Positions 55,554 through 64,000 of a DNA stretch of 64,000 nt are shown here, in pieces; within the stretch, counting starts at the first letter, position 1, and every line of letters begins with the position of its first letter. Made by a program: the position numbers and the translations under genes. The DNA is from CAWABB01 sp963780165 (GTDB lineage: Bacteria; Bacteroidota; Ignavibacteria; UBA10030; UBA6906). Location of the stretch: the NCBI GenBank assembly GCA_963780165.1, contig CAWABB010000001.1, positions 868,001 to 932,000 of the forward strand, given 5' to 3'. The notes beneath the pieces were generated by a model. The model did no database searches, had not been told where the DNA came from, and saw only the letters and a list, made by a program, of their open reading frames with translations.

Positions 55554-56813
55554 ATGCCTGCACAGGTCGCCGAAGTTGTCACCAAACTGCCCCGGGTGCG
55601 AGTTGAATCCGTTGACGCATTCCGGGGGTTCACAATTCTGCTGATGGTGTTCGTCATCGCCGTCGGAGCGGGGAACTACCGACCTCTCCCCCAGACAATG
55701 TCGTGGTTCGGAAGCCTCTCCGTATCCACCTGGAATCATGCGGAAGTCGGATGGGAAAGGTTTGTCGAGGAAAAGAAGAGTGCCGGACTGACGGACGAGC
55801 AGATCAATCGACTGCCCGAAGCGGGACTGAAGGACGTTGGTCTCACGGTCACCGATCTTGTAGCGCCATTCTTCGTCTTCATCGTAGGCATCGCCATCCC
55901 TCTGAGCAAGGCACGCCGCGGACGGGAATGGTGGAGGCATGTGCTCATCAGGACCACCATGTTGATACTGGCAGGCGTGGTCTACATCAGTCTCATCCTC
56001 GGGCTTTCCTGGTGGTGGGGAATCCTGCAGGCCATCGGCGTGGCCTACTTCATGGGAGCCGCAAGCACGAAACTCTCCAGGACCGGCCGCTGGGTGGCAA
56101 TCTTCGCCGTGCTCGCATGTCACATGACCATGTCTCATTATTTCGCCTGGTGGCTTCGCTTCGGAGACACCGCCGAACCCTTCTGGACGATTTCCCAGCT
56201 CCACGGCAATTGGGCCAAGCCCTTCATTCTTCACTGCCGCCCATGGGTTTCGGTATCGTACGGCGCTATGACGATGATCGGCGTCCTGATCGGTGAGGCG
56301 GTCGCCGGAGGGAAGAAATCTGAGATTACGCGTACGGCGATAATCGTCGGAGGTGCTTTCACTCTTGCCGGATTCGCATTACATAGCGCCGGACTCTACA
56401 CAGGGACGACAGAGCTCTGTTTCAACAAGCCTGACGTCACGGCTTCCTACGCGATGTTCGCATCCGGAGTGGGAGCGTTTCTCTTCCTGCTGTTGTACTA
56501 TGTGATTGACGTCTGGGGGCGCACGACATGGGCCTATCCGCTCAATGTCTTCGGGGCAAATGCGCTGCTCGCGTATTTCATGCAGATCATCATGAGGATC
56601 TTCTTTCGGGCACTGCACCTGGAGGAGTTCTTTGCCGGACGGCCAAACGAAACACTCAAGCAGTGGGCGTCGCTGGTCGATGCCCCTGCGTGGAGTTCGT
56701 TCTTTCTGGACAAGTCGGGCTACAACGGCGTCCTGTGGGGAGCTATATGGACGTTGTGCCTCTGGGTAATCGTGTGGTACTGCAACAAGAGGGATTTTTA
56801 CTGGAAGCTCTGA
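55554..56813 (+). CDS. Heparan-alpha-glucosaminide N-acetyltransferase-like membrane protein (DUF5009)
   Basis: This 419-residue multi-spanning protein starts about 50 residues after its Met with ESVDAFRGFTILLMVFV, the family hallmark (SxDxxRG). About ten helices follow (ILAGVVYISLILGLSWWW, AFLFLLLYYVIDVWG, LCLWVIVWYC). Asn in FGANALLAYFMQIIM and the active-site His region are in family-typical positions. Homologues transfer an acetyl group across the membrane to amino sugars; bacterial NagX-like members act on cell-wall or scavenged glucosamine sugars. It has a ribosome site AGGAAGGTG and no obvious operon partner. Confidence 0.85.
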   Translation: MPAQVAEVVTKLPRVRVESVDAFRGFTILLMVFVIAVGAGNYRPLPQTMSWFGSLSVSTWNHAEVGWERFVEEKKSAGLTDEQINRLPEAGLKDVGLTVTDLVAPFFVFIVGIAIPLSKARRGREWWRHVLIRTTMLILAGVVYISLILGLSWWWGILQAIGVAYFMGAASTKLSRTGRWVAIFAVLACHMTMSHYFAWWLRFGDTAEPFWTISQLHGNWAKPFILHCRPWVSVSYGAMTMIGVLIGEAVAGGKKSEITRTAIIVGGAFTLAGFALHSAGLYTGTTELCFNKPDVTASYAMFASGVGAFLFLLLYYVIDVWGRTTWAYPLNVFGANALLAYFMQIIMRIFFRALHLEEFFAGRPNETLKQWASLVDAPAWSSFFLDKSGYNGVLWGAIWTLCLWVIVWYCNKRDFYWKL

Positions 56814-57163
56814 TGCTGACCGGCGTAACGGGTTGGGCTCGAATCATCGTCTCGACGTCGGTGCACGAATCGGCAAATTCCTGGGTAGCCAAATTGGCTG
56901 GCTGGGGCCGGCATTTGCGAGCGTCACGCCGTCAACGCATTCCATCACGATGTACTGCGCTCTCGCTCCCCCCTTCTCCATCCGTGATCCCGGGAGAGCG
57001 ATCTCGGCCCTGCAGGAGATGATCCGGTTAAAGTGAAGAGGTTGGACTATCCGCCCGGCACAATGATCGAGTGCTTTTATCGTCGACCGAATAGTCATTC
57101 CTGATGGCAGTCGCATGGCTGCGGCATGATTGAACGTACGCCACTAGCACCCTGGCCACCGGC
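56814..57163. other. Intergenic region, nothing convincing
   Basis: These 350 bases lie between convergent genes. A plus frame (56833-57036) is open but its translation (MGSNHRLDVGARIGKFLGSQ) matches nothing and overlaps a minus frame of equal quality. I see no clear hairpin behind the acetyltransferase. Confidence 0.35.
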
Positions 57164-57454
57164 TCACCGGAGCAACATCAGAGTGCGTGCGAGCCTCACG
57201 GAGCCAGCCCGGAGCCGGTAGATGTACGGCCCGCTTGAGAGACCGTCCGCATCGAACACCACCAGGTAAAGGCCGGGTCGTTGCTCCCCGTCGAACAGCG
57301 TCGCCACCCGCTGTCCAAGCACGTCGAACACTTCGACACTAACGCGTGTATCCTGCGGCAGTCCATACACGATTTTTGTGCTCGAGCTGAAGGGATTCGG
57401 GTAGTTCTGTGATAGATAGGGGTCCTCTGCGGTCGCCCGCACTCTCCTACTCAC
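57164..57454 (-). CDS. Orphan T9SS sorting domain, truncated gene
   Basis: This 96-residue frame is almost only a T9SS type A domain (LSQNYPNPFSSSTKIVYGLPQDTRVSVEVFDVLGQRVATLFDGEQ to GPYIYRL). There is no signal peptide; it starts with a GTG at about 57454 after MSRRVRATAEDP. It lies just behind the damaged C-terminus of the next gene. It is best read as the 3' end of a degraded exported gene. Confidence 0.6.
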   Translation of the reverse strand: MSRRVRATAEDPYLSQNYPNPFSSSTKIVYGLPQDTRVSVEVFDVLGQRVATLFDGEQRPGLYLVVFDADGLSSGPYIYRLRAGSVRLARTLMLLR

Positions 57455-57541
57455 AAGATGCCTATGGTGTGCCCCAATCGCGCCCTGCGGAATGGTATTT
57501 CGTCAACATCATCTTCCGCGATTCGACGTGACTGTCAGCGG

Positions 57542-58735
57542 TCAACCGATATAGATATACACCGCTCGCCAGTCCCGATCCATCAAATACCGCTTCGTGA
57601 TACCCTCCCTCCTGTTCGCCTTCGACCAGCGTCGCCACCTGCTGCCCGAGCGTGATTGAAGACGGTCAGCGTGACGTGCGAGCGGGCTCGGGAGACCGTA
57701 GCGGATGGTGGTCGAGGGGTTGAAGGGATTGGGGTAGTTCTGAAGCAGCTCGATGCCCGTCGGAAGTTCACCCGGCCTTACCTCTATTCCAGTCGTCGGC
57801 TCTGTCGAGCGAAACACCCCGTCATTTGTCCCCACATACAGGAAGCCGTTCGTGTCGATTACAAGCGATGTCGCATACAGGTTGGTAAGCCCGTCAATGA
57901 TGAGTTCCCACGATTGCCCCATATCGGATGTCCGGAAGACACCAGCCCCAGGTGTTGCCGCGAAAAGATGTCCTCTTCTATCGGTGATGAGGCCAAACAC
58001 CTGGGCATCAGTGAGGCCAATGTTCTGCCAGTTCACCCCGTGATCCGTTGAACGGTACACTCCGTAGCTAGTTCCGACAAACGCGTTGCCGGAGCTGTCA
58101 GCAAAGATTGTGTAGAGCTCAACACGCCTGTCGTAATCGACGGCGCGGCCATGCCAACCGTAGCCTTGAGGCCCTCCCCACGTCCAGACCGTGGCCCTGG
58201 AAGCGGGGAGTATGTCCTTGTCAGGGGTCACCTCAACCATCAGTGCAATTCCGTCGCTCATCCCTATGGGGAGCCAGCTCACGCCATTATCGTTGGATCG
58301 CAGAAGGGCGCCTGTCGGTGGATCATATGGCGGGTTCGTCCTAAATGTCGCAGCCAGGAGAGTGGTGTCATCGAATGCCGCCACCCCCGGAACATCCCAG
58401 CCCGCGAGGGGTCCGGACCCATGCCACGTTGTACCATCATCCGTCGACCACCGTGCACCGGCGCTCCCAATAAAAACCACATTGGCATTGCACGCAATGT
58501 CGTACACGGGTGCACCAGGAGAAGCGACAGTCATCCAAGAATTTCCGGAGTCAGTGGATCGGTAGAGATAGCCTGTCCAGCCGATCCTCGTGCCCGCAAA
58601 GAGAGATCCTCTGGAAGACCGTGCCAGCGAAATCACCGGGTACACAGGCCCTGAGGTTTTCTCCCACGAAAGGCTTTGCGCGGACGTTTGATACCATGCC
58701 ATGGTCACGGCAAGTAACACCAATTGTCTCTTCAT
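57542..58735 (-). CDS. Exported BNR/Vps10-type propeller protein with damaged T9SS domain
   Basis: The start at 58735 (MKRQLVLLAVTMAWYQTSAQ) follows GAGAGG; the longer frame adds 18 residues without a signal. The body has BNR-type repeats (STDSGNSW, STDDGTTW, SNDNGVSW, STDHGVNW, TSDMGQSW), a six- or seven-blade propeller that binds extracellular ligands. After NYPNPFNPSTTIRYGLPS the frame shifts: reading past one extra C (GAGCCCGC) and one extra T (TTCAATCACG) restores QQVATLVEGEQEGGYHEAVF to a stop near 57465. The listed end at 57542 is the shifted-frame stop. So the surface-attachment domain is broken by two insertions within about 35 bases. Confidence 0.75.
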   Translation of the reverse strand: MKRQLVLLAVTMAWYQTSAQSLSWEKTSGPVYPVISLARSSRGSLFAGTRIGWTGYLYRSTDSGNSWMTVASPGAPVYDIACNANVVFIGSAGARWSTDDGTTWHGSGPLAGWDVPGVAAFDDTTLLAATFRTNPPYDPPTGALLRSNDNGVSWLPIGMSDGIALMVEVTPDKDILPASRATVWTWGGPQGYGWHGRAVDYDRRVELYTIFADSSGNAFVGTSYGVYRSTDHGVNWQNIGLTDAQVFGLITDRRGHLFAATPGAGVFRTSDMGQSWELIIDGLTNLYATSLVIDTNGFLYVGTNDGVFRSTEPTTGIEVRPGELPTGIELLQNYPNPFNPSTTIRYGLPSPLARHADRLQSRSGSRWRRWSKANRREGITKRYLMDRDWRAVYIYIG

Positions 58736-58899
58736 TACAGCCTCTCGTTCGAAGGGGGACCTCTGACCCCAAACTTCGTTGAAGCGCATTGGCAGTGCGG
58801 GGCTGAGGTTAGGTCAGATCGGTCGCATTGGATGGTCCCTCAGCCACAAGTATAGAGTCCCCCCTGCGTGCTGGAATGTGGGGCCACCCCTGATGAAAG

Positions 58900-61800
58900 C
58901 TACTTCAAGAGACAGAGCCTGCACAGGAGCCTCTTTGTCTCCACGAAATCCCCCGTCTGTAGTCTATACAGGTAAACTCCACTCGCCAATCCGGACGCGT
59001 CAAACACTGCTTCATGAAATCCAGCCTCCTGCTCCCCTTCCACCAGCGTCGCCACCTGCTGGCCGAGCGTGTTGAACACTGTCAGCGTCACATGCGAGCG
59101 GGTCGGAAGGCCGTAGCGGATCGTGGTCGAGGGGTTGAAGGGATTTGGGTAGTTCTGCAGGAGCGCAAATCCTGACGGCAGCTCTCCCGCGGTCTCCACT
59201 GGCAGCAAACGCATCGGCATGAAGGTGTAGAGGTCCCCCGGAGCAGGCGTCCGCGAAACCACCAGGCGCAGGACGGTCCCCTCCGCGGGCATCGAGAAAC
59301 TTCCCGCGGGCCCCCGATAGAACGTGATGTTGCCGACCCTGAAGCGCCCGACGAACAGAAATGGCGATGGATCGGGAAGGGGTTCGATATACGGTGGAAC
59401 TGTCGTTGTGTACACGGGCTCGCTCGTTGTCGAGTCCGCCGAAACATCCCACGAACCGTTGCTGTTTGCATCGAGGATGCGGGGAACGAGCCTGACATCA
59501 TCGACCGCATCAGAACCCGGTTCTCCGACGTCCCAGGTTTCAACAGAAACCCGTCCGACTGCCTTCATTAGGAGCGAATCCTTGCTGGGTCCCCGATAGT
59601 ACTCACTTCCGGTCGGAGTAAACCTGAGCTCGTAGTCACCCCGGGAATTTGCCGCGGCCGGATAGAAAGAATTCAGGTACCGGACCGACGGAGGCTCTGG
59701 TGGCGCATTGATGACCGACCATTGGTCCGTGGAATTGGCCCTCATAAAGACGTCGCGCCCCGGATCACCTGCCGGTTGTCCGGGTGACGGCGCAACCGGG
59801 GCTCCCCCCGGCCCTCGTACCTCGTACACGCCGAGGATCTGACCGTTCGACCTCTGTGTGGTCCCCGTGGTCAGCCGGAACCCGTCCGAAAGAGGCATGT
59901 TCGTGCCGAGGCTGTCAGAGGGAAACATGTGGTCCGCGTAGAGCGTGTCGCCACTTGTATAATCCACCAATGTAAGTCGATAGGATGCGGGGATAACGAT
60001 CCGGTACTTATGTTCCTTCAACTGCCGGGCGTCTTCGATCCTGTATCCGAATGCTCCCTGGGCGGTTCCCTCGACGTGCTCGGCTACAGACACCAGCGGA
60101 TTGTAGATGTATGGCGCGATGTCGAAGGCGAGCGTGTCCTTCCACGTCGCGTTGTAGAGGCGCTCGCGGATCGATACAATCAGCTTCTTGCAGCAACCGA
60201 CCGGAGCGTCGTCTGGGACGATGAGTTCGAAGGCGCCGGCACCCTGCAAAGCCGTGAACGCCGCAACCTCCGAAACGAGGATCGAGTCTCGAGCAAGCAC
60301 GTCATCTGCGAATATCGCAGTGATGCTGATACTGTCGATGGCAATCCCGTTCGGGTTCATGAGATCGAACGCCAGATGCGCGACGTCTCCCTGGTTGATC
60401 ACACCGTCCGGATTGAGGGAGTCCACAAGCACTCTGGGATTGACTGCCTCAAGGCGCTTGATCGTTGGGATTGTCGTGACGAGCGGGGAGAAGATGCGTG
60501 TATCACCATGTGTCGTCTGGCATGTAACATCGACACGCAGTGGCGCCTGGGTTTGGGTAATGTCGAAGGGAAGATCGCCGAACACCCCGTCACCGGCGGC
60601 CCCATCTTCATGCAGTCCGTCGTCATAGAGTTCCTTGCTGTAGACTTCCGACGAGTCCTGTGGATATAGCGAAGCCCACGCGTGTGTCACGTTGGATGTC
60701 GTGAGGAGAACCTTGGCAGTAAGTGTAGGAAGATCGTTCGGAGTCAGCGTGAGATAGGGGAAGACTCGGACGGTGGTGTCAGCTTCGCCGTGGTAGAGCG
60801 CTTTCAGAGCACCCGCGGTCATGCGCAATTTCTGGAGACTCAGAAAGCGATCGTCACCCTGAGCGAGAAAGAGAGCCGCAACAACGCGTTGCGTGTCGCC
60901 AGGCGCAAGATAGAACGGTCCGGTATTCACGAACATTCGCAGGTCGCCGAGTATCCGCCATCCCTCAGCGACCCACCCCTCGCGGGTGGCGGGGTCTCCG
61001 CTAAAAGCGAACGTCGTCGCTGCCCCGGTGACCGGATTCACCATCGGGCTTCCAAAGAAATTAAGGCCCGACATATAGCGGTACGCCGTCATTGGAAAGT
61101 CGTCACCCCCCGGAAGATCCTGGAACCACGGCTCCAGAGGGTCGGCCGTGACGACGAACGAAGTCATGCCGAGCGGGAACCCATCATAGCCAATGGGACT
61201 GCTCAGAAGTTGAATGCCGACTGCCGGTGGCTTGTCCCCATATCCGTGTTGGGAATCGTCCACATCGAAGCCATTGTACACGTATCCAAGGTGAACCGTC
61301 GTGTCGCACCCCGCCTGATCGTCATTCGCCTGACCCATATCGACATCCGACCAGATACCCACATAGGTGCTTTCGTATGCGAAGGAGCTCTTGTTGATGA
61401 TCTCCCACTGCATGTACATCACGTCCTGGAGGAAGCCGACTGAGTTGTCAGCCCAATAGAGCGCACGGACCTCAACACCAAGAGGAGACGTCTTTGGAGG
61501 GTACACGGTGCCCGTATCGAGGTCGTTGAACACCGCGAAGAGCTGCTGCTCGCCGAAGAATTTCGGTTTTCCGAATTGGTCCGTGGGTGCGCCCTGATCG
61601 GCGGGCCACTCGTCATAGTCGGCATTCATCCCGCCCGCCGTGTCCGAGCGCTGAATCTTGTACACGCGGAAAGCCGGGTTCCCCGAGTCCGAGGCGACCG
61701 ATGGGTCCCCGGAAAAGACGCCATCAATCGTGCCAGGACGATAATTCGAGCCATATGACGCAGCAGCGATGCGCAGCTCGTTAGTCGCAGATTCCTTGCC

Positions 61801-62154
61801 AGCAATGAAGATTCCCCCCGTGAAGACAGCGGTTTTCCCCGATCCCTTTGGCCACTCGAGACCGGAGGAATTGGTTTGTCTGTAGTCAGCAAATCCGCCG
61901 TCGTTGGTGATCACGCAATTGATGCGGTTGACGTCGAGTCTCTTCAGTGAGAATCCCGCGGGAGACTGGGTGGCACGCCGTGGCACATCGCCACCAGCGA
62001 CACCAAGTGTGTAGGAAAAGGTCAGGGCGAGCGCGGACGCGGCCAGGGAGAACAACAGATGCCGAAAGAGGAATTTCCTGAGAGTTGCGCTCCCCGTGAG
62101 GGTATTCACGAATGCTTTCGAGCAAAACGGAGAAGCTGACGACCTACGTCGCAT
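58900..62154 (-). CDS. Large T9SS-exported protein, uncharacterised
   Basis: This 1084-residue protein has a strong ribosome site (AGGAGG) before the ATG at 62154 and a hydrophobic signal after a basic start (LLFSLAASALALTFSYTLGV). The N-terminal half has a beta-rich domain with KRLDVNRINCVITNDGGFADYR and VEVRALYWADNSVGF that I recognise from other T9SS cargo but cannot name. The middle region has immunoglobulin-like sections (VNPRVLVDSLNPDGVINQGD). The C-terminus is an intact T9SS type A domain (LLQNYPNPFNPSTTIRYGLPTRSHVTLTVF to GVYLYRL). It is likely a secreted or surface protein. No catalytic motif was seen. Confidence 0.8.
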   Translation of the reverse strand: MRRRSSASPFCSKAFVNTLTGSATLRKFLFRHLLFSLAASALALTFSYTLGVAGGDVPRRATQSPAGFSLKRLDVNRINCVITNDGGFADYRQTNSSGLEWPKGSGKTAVFTGGIFIAGKESATNELRIAAASYGSNYRPGTIDGVFSGDPSVASDSGNPAFRVYKIQRSDTAGGMNADYDEWPADQGAPTDQFGKPKFFGEQQLFAVFNDLDTGTVYPPKTSPLGVEVRALYWADNSVGFLQDVMYMQWEIINKSSFAYESTYVGIWSDVDMGQANDDQAGCDTTVHLGYVYNGFDVDDSQHGYGDKPPAVGIQLLSSPIGYDGFPLGMTSFVVTADPLEPWFQDLPGGDDFPMTAYRYMSGLNFFGSPMVNPVTGAATTFAFSGDPATREGWVAEGWRILGDLRMFVNTGPFYLAPGDTQRVVAALFLAQGDDRFLSLQKLRMTAGALKALYHGEADTTVRVFPYLTLTPNDLPTLTAKVLLTTSNVTHAWASLYPQDSSEVYSKELYDDGLHEDGAAGDGVFGDLPFDITQTQAPLRVDVTCQTTHGDTRIFSPLVTTIPTIKRLEAVNPRVLVDSLNPDGVINQGDVAHLAFDLMNPNGIAIDSISITAIFADDVLARDSILVSEVAAFTALQGAGAFELIVPDDAPVGCCKKLIVSIRERLYNATWKDTLAFDIAPYIYNPLVSVAEHVEGTAQGAFGYRIEDARQLKEHKYRIVIPASYRLTLVDYTSGDTLYADHMFPSDSLGTNMPLSDGFRLTTGTTQRSNGQILGVYEVRGPGGAPVAPSPGQPAGDPGRDVFMRANSTDQWSVINAPPEPPSVRYLNSFYPAAANSRGDYELRFTPTGSEYYRGPSKDSLLMKAVGRVSVETWDVGEPGSDAVDDVRLVPRILDANSNGSWDVSADSTTSEPVYTTTVPPYIEPLPDPSPFLFVGRFRVGNITFYRGPAGSFSMPAEGTVLRLVVSRTPAPGDLYTFMPMRLLPVETAGELPSGFALLQNYPNPFNPSTTIRYGLPTRSHVTLTVFNTLGQQVATLVEGEQEAGFHEAVFDASGLASGVYLYRLQTGDFVETKRLLCRLCLLK

Positions 62155-62171
62155 GGCTGCCTCCTGATGTG

Positions 62172-63095
62172 CTACTCGAAATATACGGAAGAAACTGCTG
62201 GGGTCAAGCAGCGCCTCTGTAACCTGTCACCCTGCGCCAGCTCATTCCTGCCGAGGGAGCTGGAAATACAAGAGCCCGGCGATGATTGCCAGGCTCTTTG
62301 TTTACCCAGGGAGGATTCACCGGACCAAAACGAGCTTCCTCGTTTCCACATGCTCCCGGCAGTCAACCTATACAGGTACACCCCGCTCGCGAGATGCGAA
62401 GCATCGAACCGCACCTCATGAAATCCAGCCTCCTGCTCGCCTTGCACAATCGTCGCCACCTGCTGCCCGAGCGTGTTGAAGACCGTCAGCGTCACGTGCG
62501 AGCGGCTCGGGAGACCGTAGCGTATGGTCGTCGAGGGGTTGAAGGGGTTGGGGTAGTTCTGGTGCAGGGTGTAGACCTGGGGAATTTCGCTGTCGTCAGC
62601 GACCGACATGACGATGCCTTCCACCCAGGGCGCTCCAACGCTCGGGTTCCCCGCAGAGTCGCGGGCGAAGACGCGGTAGTAGACACTCGGCGCGGGCGGC
62701 GCAGGATCGTGAAACGTTGTCGAGCTCGCTGTGCCGACGACTTCCGTTGCCTCAGGATCGGATGTGTCCACCGACCGCTCTACAACGTAGTCCATCAGGT
62801 CCGCATCCTGTGGCGCATCCCAGCGTACGTCTACCTCACCGTGGGCTGAAGTAACCGGCCACATGTTCGGAGAGGCTGGAGCCGTATTATCCACCGAGTA
62901 CCCACTGTCGGGCTTCGAGAAGAGTCCCGGGTCTCCCGCCACCATCGCCGAGACCCTGAAGACGGACCAATGCATCCCCCATCTTCGAGTGGAGTCAGCC
63001 ACTGTCCCCACTACGCGCCCGTACGGGGAGGACCCGACTGGATGAACGGCATAAACCGTCTCTACATGTTCCCAGGCTTCCTCAACGTGGAGCAA
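62172..63095 (-). CDS. LamG/choice-of-anchor D T9SS protein, C-terminal part (frameshifted)
   Basis: In this frame a fibronectin-III-like domain (GEVDVRWDAPQDADLMDYVVERS) precedes a T9SS type A domain (LHQNYPNPFNPSTTIRYGLPSRSHVTLTVF to GVYLYRL). Upstream it joins the LamG part by a one-base shift near 63093. Near 62345 another shift hides the real ending: the neighbouring frame reads VETRKLVLVR and stops at 62317, followed by the terminator at 62271-62297. The frame beyond that point to 62172 is noise. Confidence 0.75.
   Translation of the reverse strand: MLHVEEAWEHVETVYAVHPVGSSPYGRVVGTVADSTRRWGMHWSVFRVSAMVAGDPGLFSKPDSGYSVDNTAPASPNMWPVTSAHGEVDVRWDAPQDADLMDYVVERSVDTSDPEATEVVGTASSTTFHDPAPPAPSVYYRVFARDSAGNPSVGAPWVEGIVMSVADDSEIPQVYTLHQNYPNPFNPSTTIRYGLPSRSHVTLTVFNTLGQQVATIVQGEQEAGFHEVRFDASHLASGVYLYRLTAGSMWKRGSSFWSGESSLGKQRAWQSSPGSCISSSLGRNELAQGDRLQRRCLTPAVSSVYFE
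62271..62297 (-). terminator. Terminator hairpin behind the LamG gene
   Basis: AGAGCC (62271-62276) and GGCTCT (62292-62297) pair, with additional inner pairing, and TTGTATTT follows on the minus strand. It lies about 20 bases past the restored stop at 62317. Confidence 0.65.
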
Positions 63096-64000
63096 TTAAC
63101 TCCAGCCTTCTGGGCCGTCCCAGGCGCCGCCGCACGCCTCCATAGAAAATAGGCGTCAACCGGACGAGGTATCCCAGGAGCGTCCAGTGTGGAAGGATAC
63201 CACCACACCCACACTTGCCTCCCCTGATCCCAGGGGATATCAGTGACAGCCCGGAGCACAGGTGCGGTCCCGAGCATCGCGCCCGCGCCGCTGACGTGCA
63301 CCCGCACGAGCGGGCGGCCGGGATCATCAGTGCGAAACTCGAGGATGCCGTCTACATCTCCCGGGTGATCGGGATGGAAGTCCACAAGAATCTGGGCCGT
63401 GCCCATCGCGGGAATGGCGGATGGCGTGAGCACGGTAAAGTCCGTCATGCTCTCGTGGATCTGTCTGACGTGGAGATCCTCAATCCCCGCATTCTCCACT
63501 GTGAGGCTCTGCCTTTCTGTTTCGCCGACAAGGATTGTGGGGAACGCCATCATCGAATCCTGCATGACAATACGAGGACGGAGTGCCCCAGGCGGATGCC
63601 TTGTGCCGCGGTAAATCCCGATGTCGTCGAGCGAGCCGTTGAAATACGCCACATGAGCACTGTCAAACTCCCATCGGCCAATATTGAGGTCGAAACCGTT
63701 GACGAGCGGCTCCCCAAAGTAGTCTTCCATGGGAGCGTTTGCGGCTTCGTCGTCTACGTAGAGAAAGAAAGCGCGACGCGGGCGATCACGCACCATGGTT
63801 GCCCGATGCCACTGCCCATCGTTGTATGTCCGCTCACTCCGGATAGTAAGAATGGTATCGTACGGCATCCCATCCTGCCGATTGCCAATCAGACCGCGGA
63901 CGCGCCCGTTCTTCATGTCCAGCGCAAATCCTGGAATGGGGGCGAGTCCCTTACGCAGCATGATATGGTGCCCAGGATCCACTGTTTTGAACCTGCAGTC
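63062..64000 (-). CDS. LamG/choice-of-anchor D T9SS protein, N-terminal part missing
   Basis: The frame is open to the window edge, so the 5' end lies beyond. A LamG/concanavalin-like domain (LRKGLAPIPGFALDMKNGRVRG, YNDGQWHRATMVRDRPRRAFFLYVD, FNGSLDDIGIYRG) is followed by a choice-of-anchor D domain (ILVGETERQSLTVENAGIEDLHV). It then shifts frame near 63093 into the 62172-63095 part. LamG folds bind carbohydrates or proteins, suiting a surface protein. Confidence 0.75.
   Translation of the reverse strand, partial: DCRFKTVDPGHHIMLRKGLAPIPGFALDMKNGRVRGLIGNRQDGMPYDTILTIRSERTYNDGQWHRATMVRDRPRRAFFLYVDDEAANAPMEDYFGEPLVNGFDLNIGRWEFDSAHVAYFNGSLDDIGIYRGTRHPPGALRPRIVMQDSMMAFPTILVGETERQSLTVENAGIEDLHVRQIHESMTDFTVLTPSAIPAMGTAQILVDFHPDHPGDVDGILEFRTDDPGRPLVRVHVSGAGAMLGTAPVLRAVTDIPWDQGRQVWVWWYPSTLDAPGIPRPVDAYFLWRRAAAPGTAQKAGVNCSTLRKPGNM

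Overview
The window comes from a Gram-negative bacterium of the Bacteroidota/Chlorobiota/Ignavibacteriota neighbourhood. The evidence is the repeated C-terminal type IX secretion (T9SS) sorting domain: a QNYPNPFNPSTTIRYGL-type start and a GLASGVYLYRL-type end occur in at least seven proteins. Hybrid sensor/AraC regulators, a tripartite efflux pump, outer-membrane barrels and lipoproteins fit the same placement. The DNA is moderately GC-rich. I saw no rRNA, tRNA or CRISPR array.

Region by region. (1) 1-12450, all minus strand: the start of an exported protein, then two paralogous 1400-residue hybrid two-component regulators (propeller, histidine kinase, receiver, AraC) separated by a T9SS-exported serine hydrolase. 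(2) 13085-19352, plus: a very large T9SS-exported beta-helix protein built of three nearly identical 490-residue modules, followed after a frameshift by choice-of-anchor D repeats. (3) 19495-25419: an FG-GAP/VCBS T9SS protein, an exported DinB-like protein, a D-threonine-aldolase-like PLP enzyme and an exported GH51 arabinofuranosidase. (4) 25839-34091, plus: a membrane Ser/Thr kinase with TolB-like and TPR modules, the scar of a second kinase start, and a TolC-adaptor-RND efflux operon with ATGA overlaps. (5) 34205-44348: a serine beta-lactamase-like protein, aquaporin Z, an IS remnant next to a tandem repeat, a DUF481 barrel, a SpoIIE phosphatase, a lipoprotein with polymer-forming repeats, and two FadL/TraF-like barrels. 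(6) 44886-50224: a small zinc ribbon, a membrane protein, GPP34, a frameshifted rsgA, a metallo-beta-lactamase-fold lipoprotein and a DUF4239 membrane protein. (7) 50616-53608: a three-gene envelope operon, LpoB / COG3014-like / LPP20-like. (8) 53784-56813: a DUF4143 AAA ATPase headed by two abutting 22-bp palindromes, and a heparan-acetyltransferase-like membrane protein. (9) 57164-64000, minus: a cluster of T9SS proteins, several frameshifted.

Functionally the window is dominated by surface and secreted proteins, their sensors and envelope maintenance. No T9SS machinery gene lies here, so the secretion apparatus must be encoded elsewhere. At least six single-base frame breaks occur in five genes, including the housekeeping-type rsgA. 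Residual assembly indels are therefore a serious alternative to real pseudogenisation.

The least conventional signals are the 22-bp TTTACTC palindromes (a pair at the ATPase start codon plus a solo copy about 9 kb away), a neighbouring cluster of 10-bp inverted repeats, tandem arrays that repeat a Shine-Dalgarno/ATG unit or a mini-hairpin, and the near-perfect triplication in the beta-helix gene.
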